The notes under the pieces are model-generated. The model saw only the letters and a program-made list of their open reading frames with translations. It was not told the origin of the DNA and did no database searches. From assembly GCA_021151525.1 (NCBI GenBank), contig JAGKXD010000078.1:1-19705 (forward strand): a stretch of 19,705 nt of DNA. The letters are read 5' to 3'. Made by a program: the position numbers and the translations under genes. Positions 1-6,648 of the stretch are shown here, one piece after another. How positions within the stretch are numbered: the first letter of the stretch is position 1; each line of letters opens with the position of its first letter. Source of the DNA: Cellvibrionaceae bacterium. GTDB lineage: Bacteria > Pseudomonadota > Gammaproteobacteria > Pseudomonadales > Cellvibrionaceae.

Positions 1-22
1 CCCTTTTTGCTGAGTAATTTTG

Positions 23-1372
23 ATGAACGATTTATACCTTCCAGAATTAGATTTACCTGCCAAGCAAACCACGCGAACATTTGTCCGTGCCAAGCGCGCG
101 ACCTTTGGTCTGCTGACGCTACTGCTGCTGGGTGCGGGCGTGCGTTTACTGGTCAATGCGCAAAATGCCTCGGCTCTGCAGGATTACACGGCCAAAAGTC
201 TTGAGCGCACAGTGTTGATCACCAAAGCAAAACCGGGCGATTTAAAGCGCAAGCTATCTTTACCCACAACACTGCGTGGCAATACCGAATCCGTAATTTA
301 TGCGCGCACTGCCGGTTACCTGAGCGCTTGGCACAAAGGTATTGGCGATTCAGTTAAAAAAGGCGATTTACTGGCCACCATAGATGCGCCCGAGCAAGTG
401 CAAGAGTTGGCGCAAGCCCGTGCCCAGCGCGAACAAATTGCGGCGCGTACCGATTTAGCCGAGCAAACACTTGCGCGTTGGGAGGCCTTACAAGCGCGTC
501 AAAGTGCCATCTCGCAACAAGATTTGGCGGAAAAGCGTAGCCTCGTTCGCCAAAGCAAAGCGGATTTGGCGGCAGCCGATGCCAACGTAAAACGCTTGGA
601 ACAATTGGAAGGTTTTCGTCGCATAGTCGCGCCTTTTAACGGTGTTATCACTCGCCGTAGCGTAGAAGTGGGCGATTTAATTGCCAGCGGTGGTAAAGAA
701 TTATTTGCCATCACTCAAACCGATTTATTGCGTCTCACTGTTTGGGTTCCGCAAGCCTATGCCGACCAATTAAAAAGTGGCGCGCAGGTGCCGGTGAGTT
801 TGAACGAGCAGCCCAGCGCAAAACTTCAAGCGACGATTGAGCGAATTGCCGGTGCTATAGACGCAAGTACGCGAGCGCGCCAAGTCGATTTGATGTTGCC
901 AAATCCCGGTGAAAAATTATTGCCGGGCGCTTACGCGGAAGTGAATATTCAATTGACGGGCGGCATTAACACCTTAATCGCACCTGCTGCCACCTTAATT
1001 ATTAATGACCAAACACAGCGCGTGGCGATTGTGGAAAAAAATAATCACGTGCGCTTTCAAGAGGTAAAACTTGGGCGCGATCTCGGCCGCGATGTAGAAA
1101 TTCTGGATGGTATTTCCGCAGAGGATACGCTAGTGGTGAGCCCATCTGATCAGCTGGTTGATGGTGAGCTGGTCAAAGGTTTGGCTTGGAAGCCAGCAAC
1201 CAACGAAAATACATCCAAGAAAAATGACAGCGACAATAAAAACGACGATAAAAAAAGACAAGGGAAAAACAGCGAAGAGAAAAAAGATGCGCAGAATAAA
1301 AATGACCAGTCCAACAACGATAGTGAACAAAAACCTAAATTCGAAAATAAAAAAGCTAAGGGCGTCGAGTAA
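23..1372 (+). CDS. RND efflux periplasmic adaptor subunit (HlyD/MFP family)
   Basis: This is a membrane fusion protein that would link an inner-membrane RND pump to an outer-membrane channel. One transmembrane segment lies at about residues 27-44 after a basic cytoplasmic stretch, so the protein is probably anchored. A lipoyl/barrel-sandwich half follows (about 85-122, with SVKKGDLLATID), then an Ala/Gln-rich coiled-coil hairpin (about 125-197), the second half (IVAPFNGVITRRSVEVGDLI), a beta-barrel domain and a membrane-proximal domain ending near 385. The last 60 residues are a Lys/Asn/Asp/Glu-rich tail, unusual for the family. I chose ATG 23 over the TTG at 20; GAG about 8 nt upstream is a weak ribosome site. 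The pump and channel genes are not downstream, so they probably lie to the left, where an upstream reading frame could end at bases 11-17. Substrate unknown. Confidence 0.9.
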   Translation: MNDLYLPELDLPAKQTTRTFVRAKRATFGLLTLLLLGAGVRLLVNAQNASALQDYTAKSLERTVLITKAKPGDLKRKLSLPTTLRGNTESVIYARTAGYLSAWHKGIGDSVKKGDLLATIDAPEQVQELAQARAQREQIAARTDLAEQTLARWEALQARQSAISQQDLAEKRSLVRQSKADLAAADANVKRLEQLEGFRRIVAPFNGVITRRSVEVGDLIASGGKELFAITQTDLLRLTVWVPQAYADQLKSGAQVPVSLNEQPSAKLQATIERIAGAIDASTRARQVDLMLPNPGEKLLPGAYAEVNIQLTGGINTLIAPAATLIINDQTQRVAIVEKNNHVRFQEVKLGRDLGRDVEILDGISAEDTLVVSPSDQLVDGELVKGLAWKPATNENTSKKNDSDNKNDDKKRQGKNSEEKKDAQNKNDQSNNDSEQKPKFENKKAKGVE

Positions 1373-1477
1373 TCTCTAATCTATGTTGCTGCAATAAATC
1401 GGAGCTATGTAGCAGTCGCATATTTTTTCATGATCTAAACTCTATAGTTTCCTCGCTATTCATAGGAGAAAATTTGC

Positions 1478-1528
1478 ATGGTCGAGGCTATACCTAGCTC
1501 CAGAGTGCGTGTGGCCACATCAATCTAA
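1478..1528 (+). other. Possible 16-codon mini-ORF with strong ribosome binding site
   Basis: ATG at 1478 is preceded by AGGAG at 1464-1468 (spacing 9 nt), and the frame MVEAIPSSRVRVATSI ends with TAA at 1526-1528. It could be a small protein, the remnant of a decayed gene behind the efflux adaptor, or chance. No family is recognised. Confidence 0.2.
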
Positions 1529-1631
1529 TGTAGGTATTGGAATTCAAATTGAGTTTGAAGTTGGTTTTGTAGTGGTAATCTCAAAAATTAATTCAATTTC
1601 AATGGGCAGCCATTATGTGGGGCTCTTAATA

Positions 1632-1665
1632 AACATTCAATACCATTTGCATGGTATTGAATGTT
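1632..1665. terminator. Perfect 15-bp inverted repeat, probable bidirectional terminator
   Basis: Arms AACATTCAATACCAT (1632-1646) and ATGGTATTGAATGTT (1651-1665) match perfectly around a 4-nt loop. Read on the minus strand the loop is GCAA, a GNRA tetraloop. The repeat lies 16 bp past the stop of the leftward gene and between two convergent genes, where a two-way terminator is expected. The stem is AT-rich and no strong U-run follows, so an operator or mRNA-stabilising hairpin is possible. Confidence 0.5.
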
Positions 1666-1681
1666 CAGATATTTAAAATAT

Positions 1682-2563
1682 TTAATTTGTAAATCCAGAA
1701 GTTAAAATCGCATCTTGCATTAATCCTATGTTGTCAATCATGCGAATGCGCCCGCCAATAATTTTAAACACTTCATTAATTTGCATTTTCTTGGTGGTAT
1801 TTGAGTAGTGAAGAATTGAATATGCAATTACAATTCCACGTTCTTCATCTGTCAACGCAATACGAATTTCAGAGGCAGGCCCCCAAGGTTTTTGCCCCAG
1901 ATTACTTTCGTAGCATCCCACTTCACCGCTTTCTTCAATACCATTTCTCGCATTATGTGTAACTCTTTCTCCGCTATGGAATCTATCACAGCGAGGGTCA
2001 TAATCACTTTCTACTGGTTTATGATCAGTTAATCCCTGAAAATATCTAGTAATAATCTGTTCTAATTGTTCGCGAGTGGAACGGTCTTCTGGTGCTATCA
2101 ATGTATTAAAAAGCGGATCATAAGGTGCGATATTTTTTAACTTTACTTTAGGGGAATCATCAAAATTGATTTCAATTTCTGATATTTTTCCTTCTGTAAT
2201 TTTTAAGCGTGTTCCTATGTAAACTGATTTTCCATCTAATGTTTCTGCAGCGACATGCTCAATAACATTGCCTTTGATAGAATCGGTGAACGTACCTACA
2301 GAAAGAATGCGATTGATGTTCATCCACTTGCTGTCTGCTAGTGATATTGCCTTGGTATTTTCACGAATTTGTACATTTGTAGCTAACGGCAGTTTTGTTA
2401 TTGTTTTTGCCAGTACATTTTCGTTGAATTGTTTTGCTTGATCCAAGAGGCAATTCCGGTCACAGTTTTTAGTTGGGCTATTTGCAGAAATCGCTGAGGC
2501 GCTTACAAATATCGCTGACATCGCCAGCACGGCTGAGGTCATAAGGTGTTTGTATCTTTTCAT
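1682..2563 (-). CDS. Secreted SnoaL/NTF2-like protein (DUF8021-type)
   Basis: The 293-residue precursor has a Sec signal peptide (basic MKRYKH, hydrophobic core about 9-25, SASA/ISA cleavage region). The mature N-terminus has a CDRNC pair (Cys34, Cys38), then the family pattern LPLATNVQIRENTKAISLAD and an isoleucine-rich strand (GKISEIEINF). A second similar segment has REQLEQIITRYFQGL followed by DPRCDRFHSGE. This matches, from memory, uncharacterised secreted proteins with the SnoaL-like DUF8021 fold; no reaction is known to me. I chose the ATG at 2563 because AGGAGA lies 6 nt upstream; an in-frame ATG at 2578 overlaps that ribosome site. It is transcribed divergently from the HxlR regulator gene, which probably controls it. 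A weak promoter candidate on the minus strand is TAAAAT at 2598-2603 with TTGTTC at 2619-2624 (15-bp spacer). Confidence 0.7.
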   Translation of the reverse strand: MKRYKHLMTSAVLAMSAIFVSASAISANSPTKNCDRNCLLDQAKQFNENVLAKTITKLPLATNVQIRENTKAISLADSKWMNINRILSVGTFTDSIKGNVIEHVAAETLDGKSVYIGTRLKITEGKISEIEINFDDSPKVKLKNIAPYDPLFNTLIAPEDRSTREQLEQIITRYFQGLTDHKPVESDYDPRCDRFHSGERVTHNARNGIEESGEVGCYESNLGQKPWGPASEIRIALTDEERGIVIAYSILHYSNTTKKMQINEVFKIIGGRIRMIDNIGLMQDAILTSGFTN

Positions 2564-2652
2564 CGCTGATCTCCTCATAAATGGGATAAGTACATCAATT
2601 TTAGATTAAGGCCACCCAGAACAAGTTGGTTTCGTCTTGGAGGCAAGATAGG

Positions 2653-2703
2653 CATAATAGCTAGACGGCTAACTGTTGGTAAGTACGCACAAAAAGGTAA
2701 GTA
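2653..2703 (+). promoter_or_regulatory. Divergent promoter region with two GGTAAGTA repeats
   Basis: A CATAAT -10-like element lies at 2653-2658 without a good -35. Downstream, GGTAAGTA occurs twice in direct orientation, at 2678-2685 and 2696-2703, 18 bp apart and just before the regulator's start codon. From memory, GTAAGTA-type half sites occur in operators of some HxlR-family regulators such as YodB. These are candidate sites for autoregulation and for control of the divergent secreted-protein gene. Confidence 0.4.
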
Positions 2704-2706
2704 TCT

Positions 2707-3141
2707 ATGACTGATAATTTGCTTAACGGTGAAATAGCGAGGGAAACCTTATCGGAATCGTTTCAGCGCGGTAATGTCTTTGCCGAACAATGCCCATCTA
2801 GGGCGGTGATGAATCACGTTACTAGCCGATGGGGAGTGCTGTGTTTGATTGCTCTACGCGGCGGCAAACATCGCTTTAGTGAGTTACGTCGAAAGATAAA
2901 TGGAATCAGTGAAAAAATGTTGGCTCAAACCTTACAATCCCTTGAGAGTGATGGCTTCGTTGATAGAGTTGCGTATTCTGTTGTTCCACCTCGTGTTGAA
3001 TATTGCCTAACATCTTTAGGCGATGCCATTGGGGAAAAAGTTGTATCTTTAGCTGATTGGATTGAAATTAATCTTCCTGAAATTATGGCTGCCCAAAATA
3101 CTAAAGCGAAGTTAATACTTGAATCGAAAAGTTCATCTTGA
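2707..3141 (+). CDS. HxlR-family winged-helix transcriptional regulator
   Basis: This 144-residue protein is a typical one-domain HxlR regulator, a MarR-like winged-helix dimer. Cys29 in EQCPSRAVMNHV is at the position of the conserved N-terminal cysteine used by redox and electrophile sensors of this family. It is followed by SRWGVLCLIALRGGKHRFSELRRKI, the recognition helix region with ISEKMLAQTLQSLESDGFVDR, the wing (VVPPRVEYCLTSLG) and a C-terminal dimerisation helix. The start at 2707 has AAGG about 9 nt upstream, overlapping the second GGTAAGTA repeat. The gene is divergent from the secreted DUF8021-type gene across 143 bp and convergent with exbD. A role in sensing electrophiles or oxidants is family inference; the ligand is unknown. 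Confidence 0.88.
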   Translation: MTDNLLNGEIARETLSESFQRGNVFAEQCPSRAVMNHVTSRWGVLCLIALRGGKHRFSELRRKINGISEKMLAQTLQSLESDGFVDRVAYSVVPPRVEYCLTSLGDAIGEKVVSLADWIEINLPEIMAAQNTKAKLILESKSSS

Positions 3142-3168
3142 TTAAAAACACGCATCCTTGCGACAACT

Positions 3169-3208
3169 ATGCTTGGAGAAGCATTTGGGGCTCAGAACAA
3201 TATTCTGA
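3169..3208. terminator. Two short hairpins between convergent genes
   Basis: ATGCTT-GGAG-AAGCAT (3169-3184) and TCAGAA-CAATA-TTCTGA (3192-3208) are perfect 6-bp stems in the 76-bp gap between the convergent regulator and exbD genes. Neither has a clear U-run, so assignment as terminators rests mainly on position. Confidence 0.3.
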
Positions 3209-3217
3209 ATCTAAGCA

Positions 3218-3637
3218 TTAGGGAGCTTGGTTTTCGCTAATAAACGAAAGCCTATCAATACCTGCACGTTCAATCGCCGCCATCACTTTAGCGATTACAC
3301 CGTAATTTACTTTTTCATCTGCGTTTAAATTCAAGCGAATTTCTGGATTTTCCGTTTTCCGCTTAATCAATTCCGCTTCAACTTCAACAAGGGGATAACC
3401 CTCTTTATCGATATATACCTTGCCTGTTTCATCAACACTAATCACAGTGGGTTTCTCCGGATCTTTTTGTTGAAACGTAGGTTGCGTGTCGGGCAGGTTC
3501 ACGTTGATGGTGTTGGTGAGCATAGGAGCAGTAATAATAAAGGTCACCAACAACACCAACATAACATCTACCAAAGGTGTTACGTTAATTTCACCAAATA
3601 CTTCGTCACTATCACTGCCGCCAGAAGAAAAAGCCAT
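3218..3637 (-). CDS. exbD: ExbD/TolR-family energy transducer
   Basis: ExbD is a proton channel subunit that, with ExbB, energises TonB. The 139-residue protein has the family layout: a short cytoplasmic N-terminus ending in EINVTPLVDVMLVLL, one transmembrane helix (about 22-42) carrying the proton-translocating aspartate (Asp24), and a periplasmic domain with TVISVDETGKVYIDKEGYP and a C-terminal ADEKVNYGVIAKVMAAIERAG segment. Its ATG shares one base with the stop codon of exbB (TAATG), so the two are likely translationally coupled. It is the last gene of the tonB-exbB-exbD operon. Confidence 0.95.
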   Translation of the reverse strand: MAFSSGGSDSDEVFGEINVTPLVDVMLVLLVTFIITAPMLTNTINVNLPDTQPTFQQKDPEKPTVISVDETGKVYIDKEGYPLVEVEAELIKRKTENPEIRLNLNADEKVNYGVIAKVMAAIERAGIDRLSFISENQAP

Positions 3638-4380
3638 TATGCTAATACCTCTTTGCCTGATTCAGATTTTACTTTTGCCGTAGCAAAGTCATTTACACGA
3701 CTGGTGGTTTTAGTTGCAGGAATTGTGTGTACACGGAAGCCCGATTTTTGTACCAAAGTAATAAAGTCAGTTGCAAAATCATCTAAATCAGCAGCAATTA
3801 ATTTCAAACGGCGCAAGAAAAAGTTGTAAGCCAATACCGAGGGAACCGCAACCGCAATACCTACACCCGTTGCAACCAAGGCTTCACCAATAGGGCCGGC
3901 GACAACTTCAATGTTGGCGGATGATTTACTGGAAATAGCCGTTAGCGCCAAAATAATTCCAAACACAGTACCGAACAATCCTACGAAAGGTGCAGTGCTG
4001 CCGATAGACGCTAAGACCGCCAAACCACTTTCCAAGGAGCGGCGCTCTTTATGAATTTGCTGGCGCAAATGACGCTCCAGTAAATCCTGGCGGTCCCAAC
4101 TATTTTCCAAATTGCTGGCTGGGGTTGATGTTGAATCTGCACTGCGTAAGGTGGTGAAACCAATCGCGGCAACCCGTGCGGTTGGTCCAACATATTTCTC
4201 CAATGATGCAGCAGCATTTAAATCAGCAGCACTCCAAAAATCCTTCTTAAAGCGTCTGTTTTGAATCCCCAATAAAGTATGTTGAATACCTTTAAGGATA
4301 ATTAGTGTCCAGGTCACTACCGAAAAAATCGCCAGTGACCACAGGGTCCATTCAACTATGTGTTTGTATAACTCATGCAT
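3637..4380 (-). CDS. exbB: ExbB/TolQ-family proton channel protein
   Basis: ExbB is the MotA/TolQ/ExbB-family inner-membrane subunit of the TonB motor. The 247-residue form has three transmembrane segments (about 13-31, 126-148 and 165-188). The conserved stretch ASIGSTAPFVGLFGTVFGI is present, and GPIGEALVATGVGIAVAVP carries the glutamate (Glu166) expected in the third helix. The cytoplasmic domain sits between helices 1 and 2. I chose ATG 4380, preceded by a TGAGAA site, over an in-frame GTG at 4392. It lies about 98 bp downstream of tonB and overlaps exbD by one base. The last 30 residues form a polar tail. Confidence 0.94.
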   Translation of the reverse strand: MHELYKHIVEWTLWSLAIFSVVTWTLIILKGIQHTLLGIQNRRFKKDFWSAADLNAAASLEKYVGPTARVAAIGFTTLRSADSTSTPASNLENSWDRQDLLERHLRQQIHKERRSLESGLAVLASIGSTAPFVGLFGTVFGIILALTAISSKSSANIEVVAGPIGEALVATGVGIAVAVPSVLAYNFFLRRLKLIAADLDDFATDFITLVQKSGFRVHTIPATKTTSRVNDFATAKVKSESGKEVLA

Positions 4381-4478
4381 AATAATTCTCACTCTACTTC
4401 ACAAAAAATTAATGAATACTTCAGGAAAATAATGGATAAATGTTTGCCAGATAACTAAAAATCTAAAACGAACTCGAA

Positions 4479-5237
4479 TTAACTAGCGCCTAAACGAAAA
4501 TCAATGGGTACTTCTACCCAACCTTCAACGGCGGTTTCACCTTTGCGTGCGGGCACAAATGTCCAACGCTGTACGGTTTGTGTTGCAGCTTGATCTAGAA
4601 TTTTGCGCCCGCTAGAAGTTTTCACTTCTACAGTTTTAGCTTTGCCATCTGGCTGAACCAAAACACTTAAAACAACAGTGCCCTCCCAACCTTTTTCCTG
4701 CGCTGCTTCCGGGTAAACTGGCGGCGGGTTATGTAAATAAGCCGCTGTTGCAGAAGCTTCTGTGACTTTTTCTACTGGTTGCGCTGGCCCTTCTGCAACA
4801 GGTGCTGGTGCAACAAATTTTTCAACTACATTGGGGTTATCGGTTACCACTTTTTGTTGTACGGGTTTAGGTAATTCTTTCTTTACTTCTTTGGTGGGTT
4901 GTACAACTTGTGGCGGAATAACGGGCGGTGTATAGCGCTCAATTTTAATTTTGGGGATCTCTACTTTTTTAACCGCTTCCACAATCGGTTGGTAATAAAA
5001 ATAGCCAAATACCAATACATGCAAACCGACCACTAAAGCTGCAAATACAGAGGTGCCCAAGCGACGATATTTTGGATAAACGAGTTCGATGGGTTTGTCT
5101 AATTTAACGGAGCGTTGCACGAGAGGAATAATCTCTGCAGATTTCTGCGGCAATAATTTGCTTTCGTGTGTGCGCACTGATGCACGTGTGTGACGACGGT
5201 TATGGGCGTAGGGCTCCGAATAGGCATGAGCGCTCAT
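4479..5237 (-). CDS. tonB: TonB energy transducer
   Basis: TonB couples the proton-motive force to outer-membrane TonB-dependent receptors. The 252-residue protein has a basic cytoplasmic extension of about 60 residues, rich in His and Arg. One transmembrane helix (about 61-82) contains His73, matching the conserved TonB membrane histidine. A Pro/Lys/Val-rich periplasmic spacer follows (about 92-160), then the C-terminal TonB domain: NPPPVYPEAAQEKGWEGTVV, DGKAKTVEVKTSSGRKILDQAA and the aromatic RWTFVPARKG. The start has AGGA about 8 nt upstream. It leads the tonB-exbB-exbD operon, which makes it likely to be a dedicated set. No Fur-like box was seen; a sigma-54-like promoter element lies upstream. 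Confidence 0.95.
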   Translation of the reverse strand: MSAHAYSEPYAHNRRHTRASVRTHESKLLPQKSAEIIPLVQRSVKLDKPIELVYPKYRRLGTSVFAALVVGLHVLVFGYFYYQPIVEAVKKVEIPKIKIERYTPPVIPPQVVQPTKEVKKELPKPVQQKVVTDNPNVVEKFVAPAPVAEGPAQPVEKVTEASATAAYLHNPPPVYPEAAQEKGWEGTVVLSVLVQPDGKAKTVEVKTSSGRKILDQAATQTVQRWTFVPARKGETAVEGWVEVPIDFRLGAS

Positions 5238-5249
5238 GGTTACATCCTT

Positions 5250-5264
5250 TCCGGTATTACCGGA
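5250..5264 (-). promoter_or_regulatory. GC-rich hairpin touching the tonB ribosome binding site
   Basis: TCCGGT-ATT-ACCGGA is a perfect 6-bp dyad in the tonB leader. In the mRNA its 3' arm runs directly into the AAAGGA ribosome site, so it could affect initiation or mRNA stability, or be a DNA operator. Confidence 0.35.
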
Positions 5265-5309
5265 GTTAAAAAATTCGCAAAAAAAATTACTGATTTACAC
5301 AATGTAATT

Positions 5310-5325
5310 TGCAGCATCTATGCCA
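5310..5325 (-). promoter_or_regulatory. Candidate sigma-54 (-24/-12) promoter for tonB
   Basis: On the minus strand the sequence TGGCATAGATGCTGCA matches the -24/-12 pattern TGGCAC-N5-TTGCA at nine of eleven fixed positions, including the GG and GC doublets with the correct spacing. It would start transcription near 5299, giving a leader of about 60 nt. No equally good sigma-70 pair was seen nearby. Confidence 0.4.
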
Positions 5326-5376
5326 GATTTATTTGTTTGTAATTTATTGGGGTGATTGAATAGAAATTCACCTAAA

Positions 5377-5404
5377 TCACTATTTTTAGCGGCAAAAATA
5401 GTGA
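5377..5404. repeat. Perfect inverted repeat upstream of tonB
   Basis: TCACTATTTTT (5377-5387) and AAAAATAGTGA (5394-5404) are perfect 11-bp arms around AGCGGC. It lies about 90 bp upstream of the predicted sigma-54 start, a usual distance for an enhancer-binding activator site. Confidence 0.5.
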
Positions 5405-5413
5405 AATCAAAAG

Positions 5414-5440
5414 CTTATGATCTATGCATAGATCAATAAG
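5414..5440. repeat. Palindrome upstream of tonB
   Basis: TGATCTATGCATAGATCA (5418-5435) is a perfect 18-bp palindrome. Symmetry extends to CTTAT and ATAAG on the outside with one inserted base. It is a candidate operator or activator site about 130 bp upstream of the predicted tonB start point. Confidence 0.5.
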
Positions 5441-5649
5441 TTTTTAGCGTCGGAAGTTGAGCTGTTAAAAATTGCGACGAGTGTTTATATGGCAACAAGT
5501 ATCATGTTGTTATTAAGCCAATTGAATGATTAGCTGAAAATCAACGTGAATAAAAACTATTGCGAATACCGATAAATTAGGTGCGCATGCTGATGCGATA
5601 AGCTAATTTTGCTGGAGTACTAGGGGGTGGGGTTTAAATGACGACAATA

Positions 5650-5684
5650 AAAAATGCCTTCATTAAGGGGATGAAGGCATTTTT
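5650..5684 (-). terminator. Rho-independent terminator after the cytochrome c'-like gene
   Basis: Arms AAAAATGCCTTCAT (5650-5663) and ATGAAGGCATTTTT (5671-5684) form a 14-bp stem around TAAGGGG, 14 bp past the leftward stop codon. On the minus strand the stem ends in a run of six U. It should keep transcription of the cytochrome gene out of tonB. Confidence 0.88.
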
Positions 5685-5698
5685 CGGGGCAAAAAGAA

Positions 5699-6205
5699 TT
5701 ATTTGATTTTAAAGTTTTCGTGACAACCTTTGCAGTCTTTTGCAACAGCGCCAGCGGCTTCCTTAAATGCATCTGAAGCGGTTTTTTCAGTGGCTGCTAC
5801 TTTAACTAGATTGGCAGCATGGGTTTGGAAATCTTTTAGCTGCTTGTCAAACTCTGCTTTCTTTGTCCAAATCTCAACTCGAGCTTTGGTATCTGGCTCC
5901 CCTAGATTAGATACTTCTGGGAAAGAGGTATCTAAGAACTCACTTAATACCTCTATACGGTTTGCGCGTTTTTGAATGTCAGCTTGGTTGTATTCAGCTT
6001 TTCCTTGAGATGCATCGCCAATAGGTTTAAAGCTATTGCCAATCAACGTGAATGCAGCCTTGCGTACCGCGATTGCTTGTTTTGCGGGATTGGGTCCTGG
6101 TGCTGCAGCTGGTTTATCGCCAGCAGGTGCTGCGTCTGCAGCAAACAAATTGATGCTCACTGAAGCTAACACAGCAAAGCTCAATGTTTTTAAGGTTAAA
6201 TTCAT
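5699..6205 (-). CDS. Cytochrome c'-like (cytochrome c-556 type) protein
   Basis: The 168-residue precursor has a Sec signal peptide (MNLTLKTLSFAVLASVSINLFAA, cleavage about residue 22-23) and then an Ala/Pro-rich linker. The helical body ends with one heme-attachment motif near the C-terminus (Cys158, Cys161, His162 in CKGCHENFK). A C-terminal CxxCH in an all-helical protein of this length is the hallmark of the cytochrome c' / c-556 four-helix bundle. Periplasmic electron transfer or binding of NO or CO are family possibilities. The start has AGGAG 9 nt upstream. The gene stands alone: it has its own terminator and a long upstream region with repeats. A second, shorter member lies at 15341-15718. 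Confidence 0.85.
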   Translation of the reverse strand: MNLTLKTLSFAVLASVSINLFAADAAPAGDKPAAAPGPNPAKQAIAVRKAAFTLIGNSFKPIGDASQGKAEYNQADIQKRANRIEVLSEFLDTSFPEVSNLGEPDTKARVEIWTKKAEFDKQLKDFQTHAANLVKVAATEKTASDAFKEAAGAVAKDCKGCHENFKIK

Positions 6206-6240
6206 GCAGTTATACTCCTAGCAGAAAGTCCAATAATCTT

Positions 6241-6333
6241 ATGTTTTTGATCTTGATGCTTAATTGCCTGTGCTCAATTAAGCCTTAAAGGTCACTTGTG
6301 TCCAGCAAGCATTAGGCCAATGTTTTTGATCTT
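6241..6333 (-). promoter_or_regulatory. Direct repeats and dyad upstream of the cytochrome c'-like gene
   Basis: ATGTTTTTGATCTT occurs at 6241-6254 and 6320-6333. Between them GCTTAATTG (6258-6266) and CAATTAAGC (6275-6283) form a perfect 9-bp-arm dyad. Both repeats contain TTGAT, the half site of FNR/CRP-type redox regulators, but no proper TTGAT-N4-ATCAA box is formed. The positions, 36-128 bp before the start, suit operators. Confidence 0.35.
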
Positions 6334-6423
6334 TGGTTTAAAACTTTAAAAATCAACACTTGATCAAAATAAAGCACAATAAATTAAATGTTTGGCAAGA
6401 AATCAACATCGCTATTTAATGTT

Positions 6424-6440
6424 TGTTTAATTTTAAACAC
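6424..6440. promoter_or_regulatory. Candidate operator, copy 1
   Basis: TGTTTAATTTTAAACAC contains a perfect 16-bp palindrome (6424-6439). It differs from copy 2 at 6561-6577 by one base. The pair probably binds one regulator. Confidence 0.45.
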
Positions 6441-6560
6441 CAAATTTATAGTAATAAAAATCTAGAAGAAAAGTATTTCCAAGTAACTATATCGCGTACT
6501 AGTCCTCATTGTTCAAGTATTCGTCAACCTGTGCAAATTCAATCATTTCGATATTTAAAG

Positions 6561-6577
6561 TGTTTAATTTTGAACAC
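6561..6577. promoter_or_regulatory. Candidate operator, copy 2
   Basis: TGTTTAATTTTGAACAC matches copy 1 at 16 of 17 bases, and its dyad extends to GTGTT and AACAC on the outside. It lies 137 bp from copy 1, close to a whole number of helical turns, which would suit DNA looping. Confidence 0.45.
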
Positions 6578-6648
6578 AGATTATTATTAGTAAGCATTAG
6601 TAATAAAGTTCGCTATTCAGGCACATTAATTGCCCTAATAAATAAAAA

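Larger units (their letters stand above)
1373..1681. other. Intergenic region between convergent genes
   Basis: This 309-bp AT-rich stretch holds a possible 16-codon reading frame at 1478-1528 with a good ribosome site, and a long inverted repeat near its right end (1632-1665). I see no other gene, no recognisable promoter pair and no clear terminator with a U-run directly after the adaptor gene. Confidence 0.6.
5238..5649. other. Dyad-rich intergenic region upstream of tonB
   Basis: This stretch carries no gene. It holds a hairpin adjacent to the tonB ribosome site (5250-5264), a sigma-54-like element (5310-5325, minus strand), and three further dyads: a perfect 11-bp-arm repeat at 5377-5404, an 18-bp palindrome at 5418-5435, and a composite one at 5574-5609. 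The last has outer arms of 7 bp, AAATTAG and CTAATTT, and inner arms CGCAT and ATGCG around GCTG. Confidence 0.6.

Noticed and set aside
1..22. End of an upstream gene at the left edge
   Set aside because: Stops occur at 11-13 and 15-17 in two frames, but too little sequence is present to identify a coding region.
3467..3829. 120-codon plus-strand frame opposite exbD and exbB
   Set aside because: It lies antisense to two clear TonB-system genes; its composition is what a shadow frame would give.
5238..5698. Fur box before tonB
   Set aside because: I looked for GATAATGATAATCATTATC-like sequence on both strands and found nothing close.
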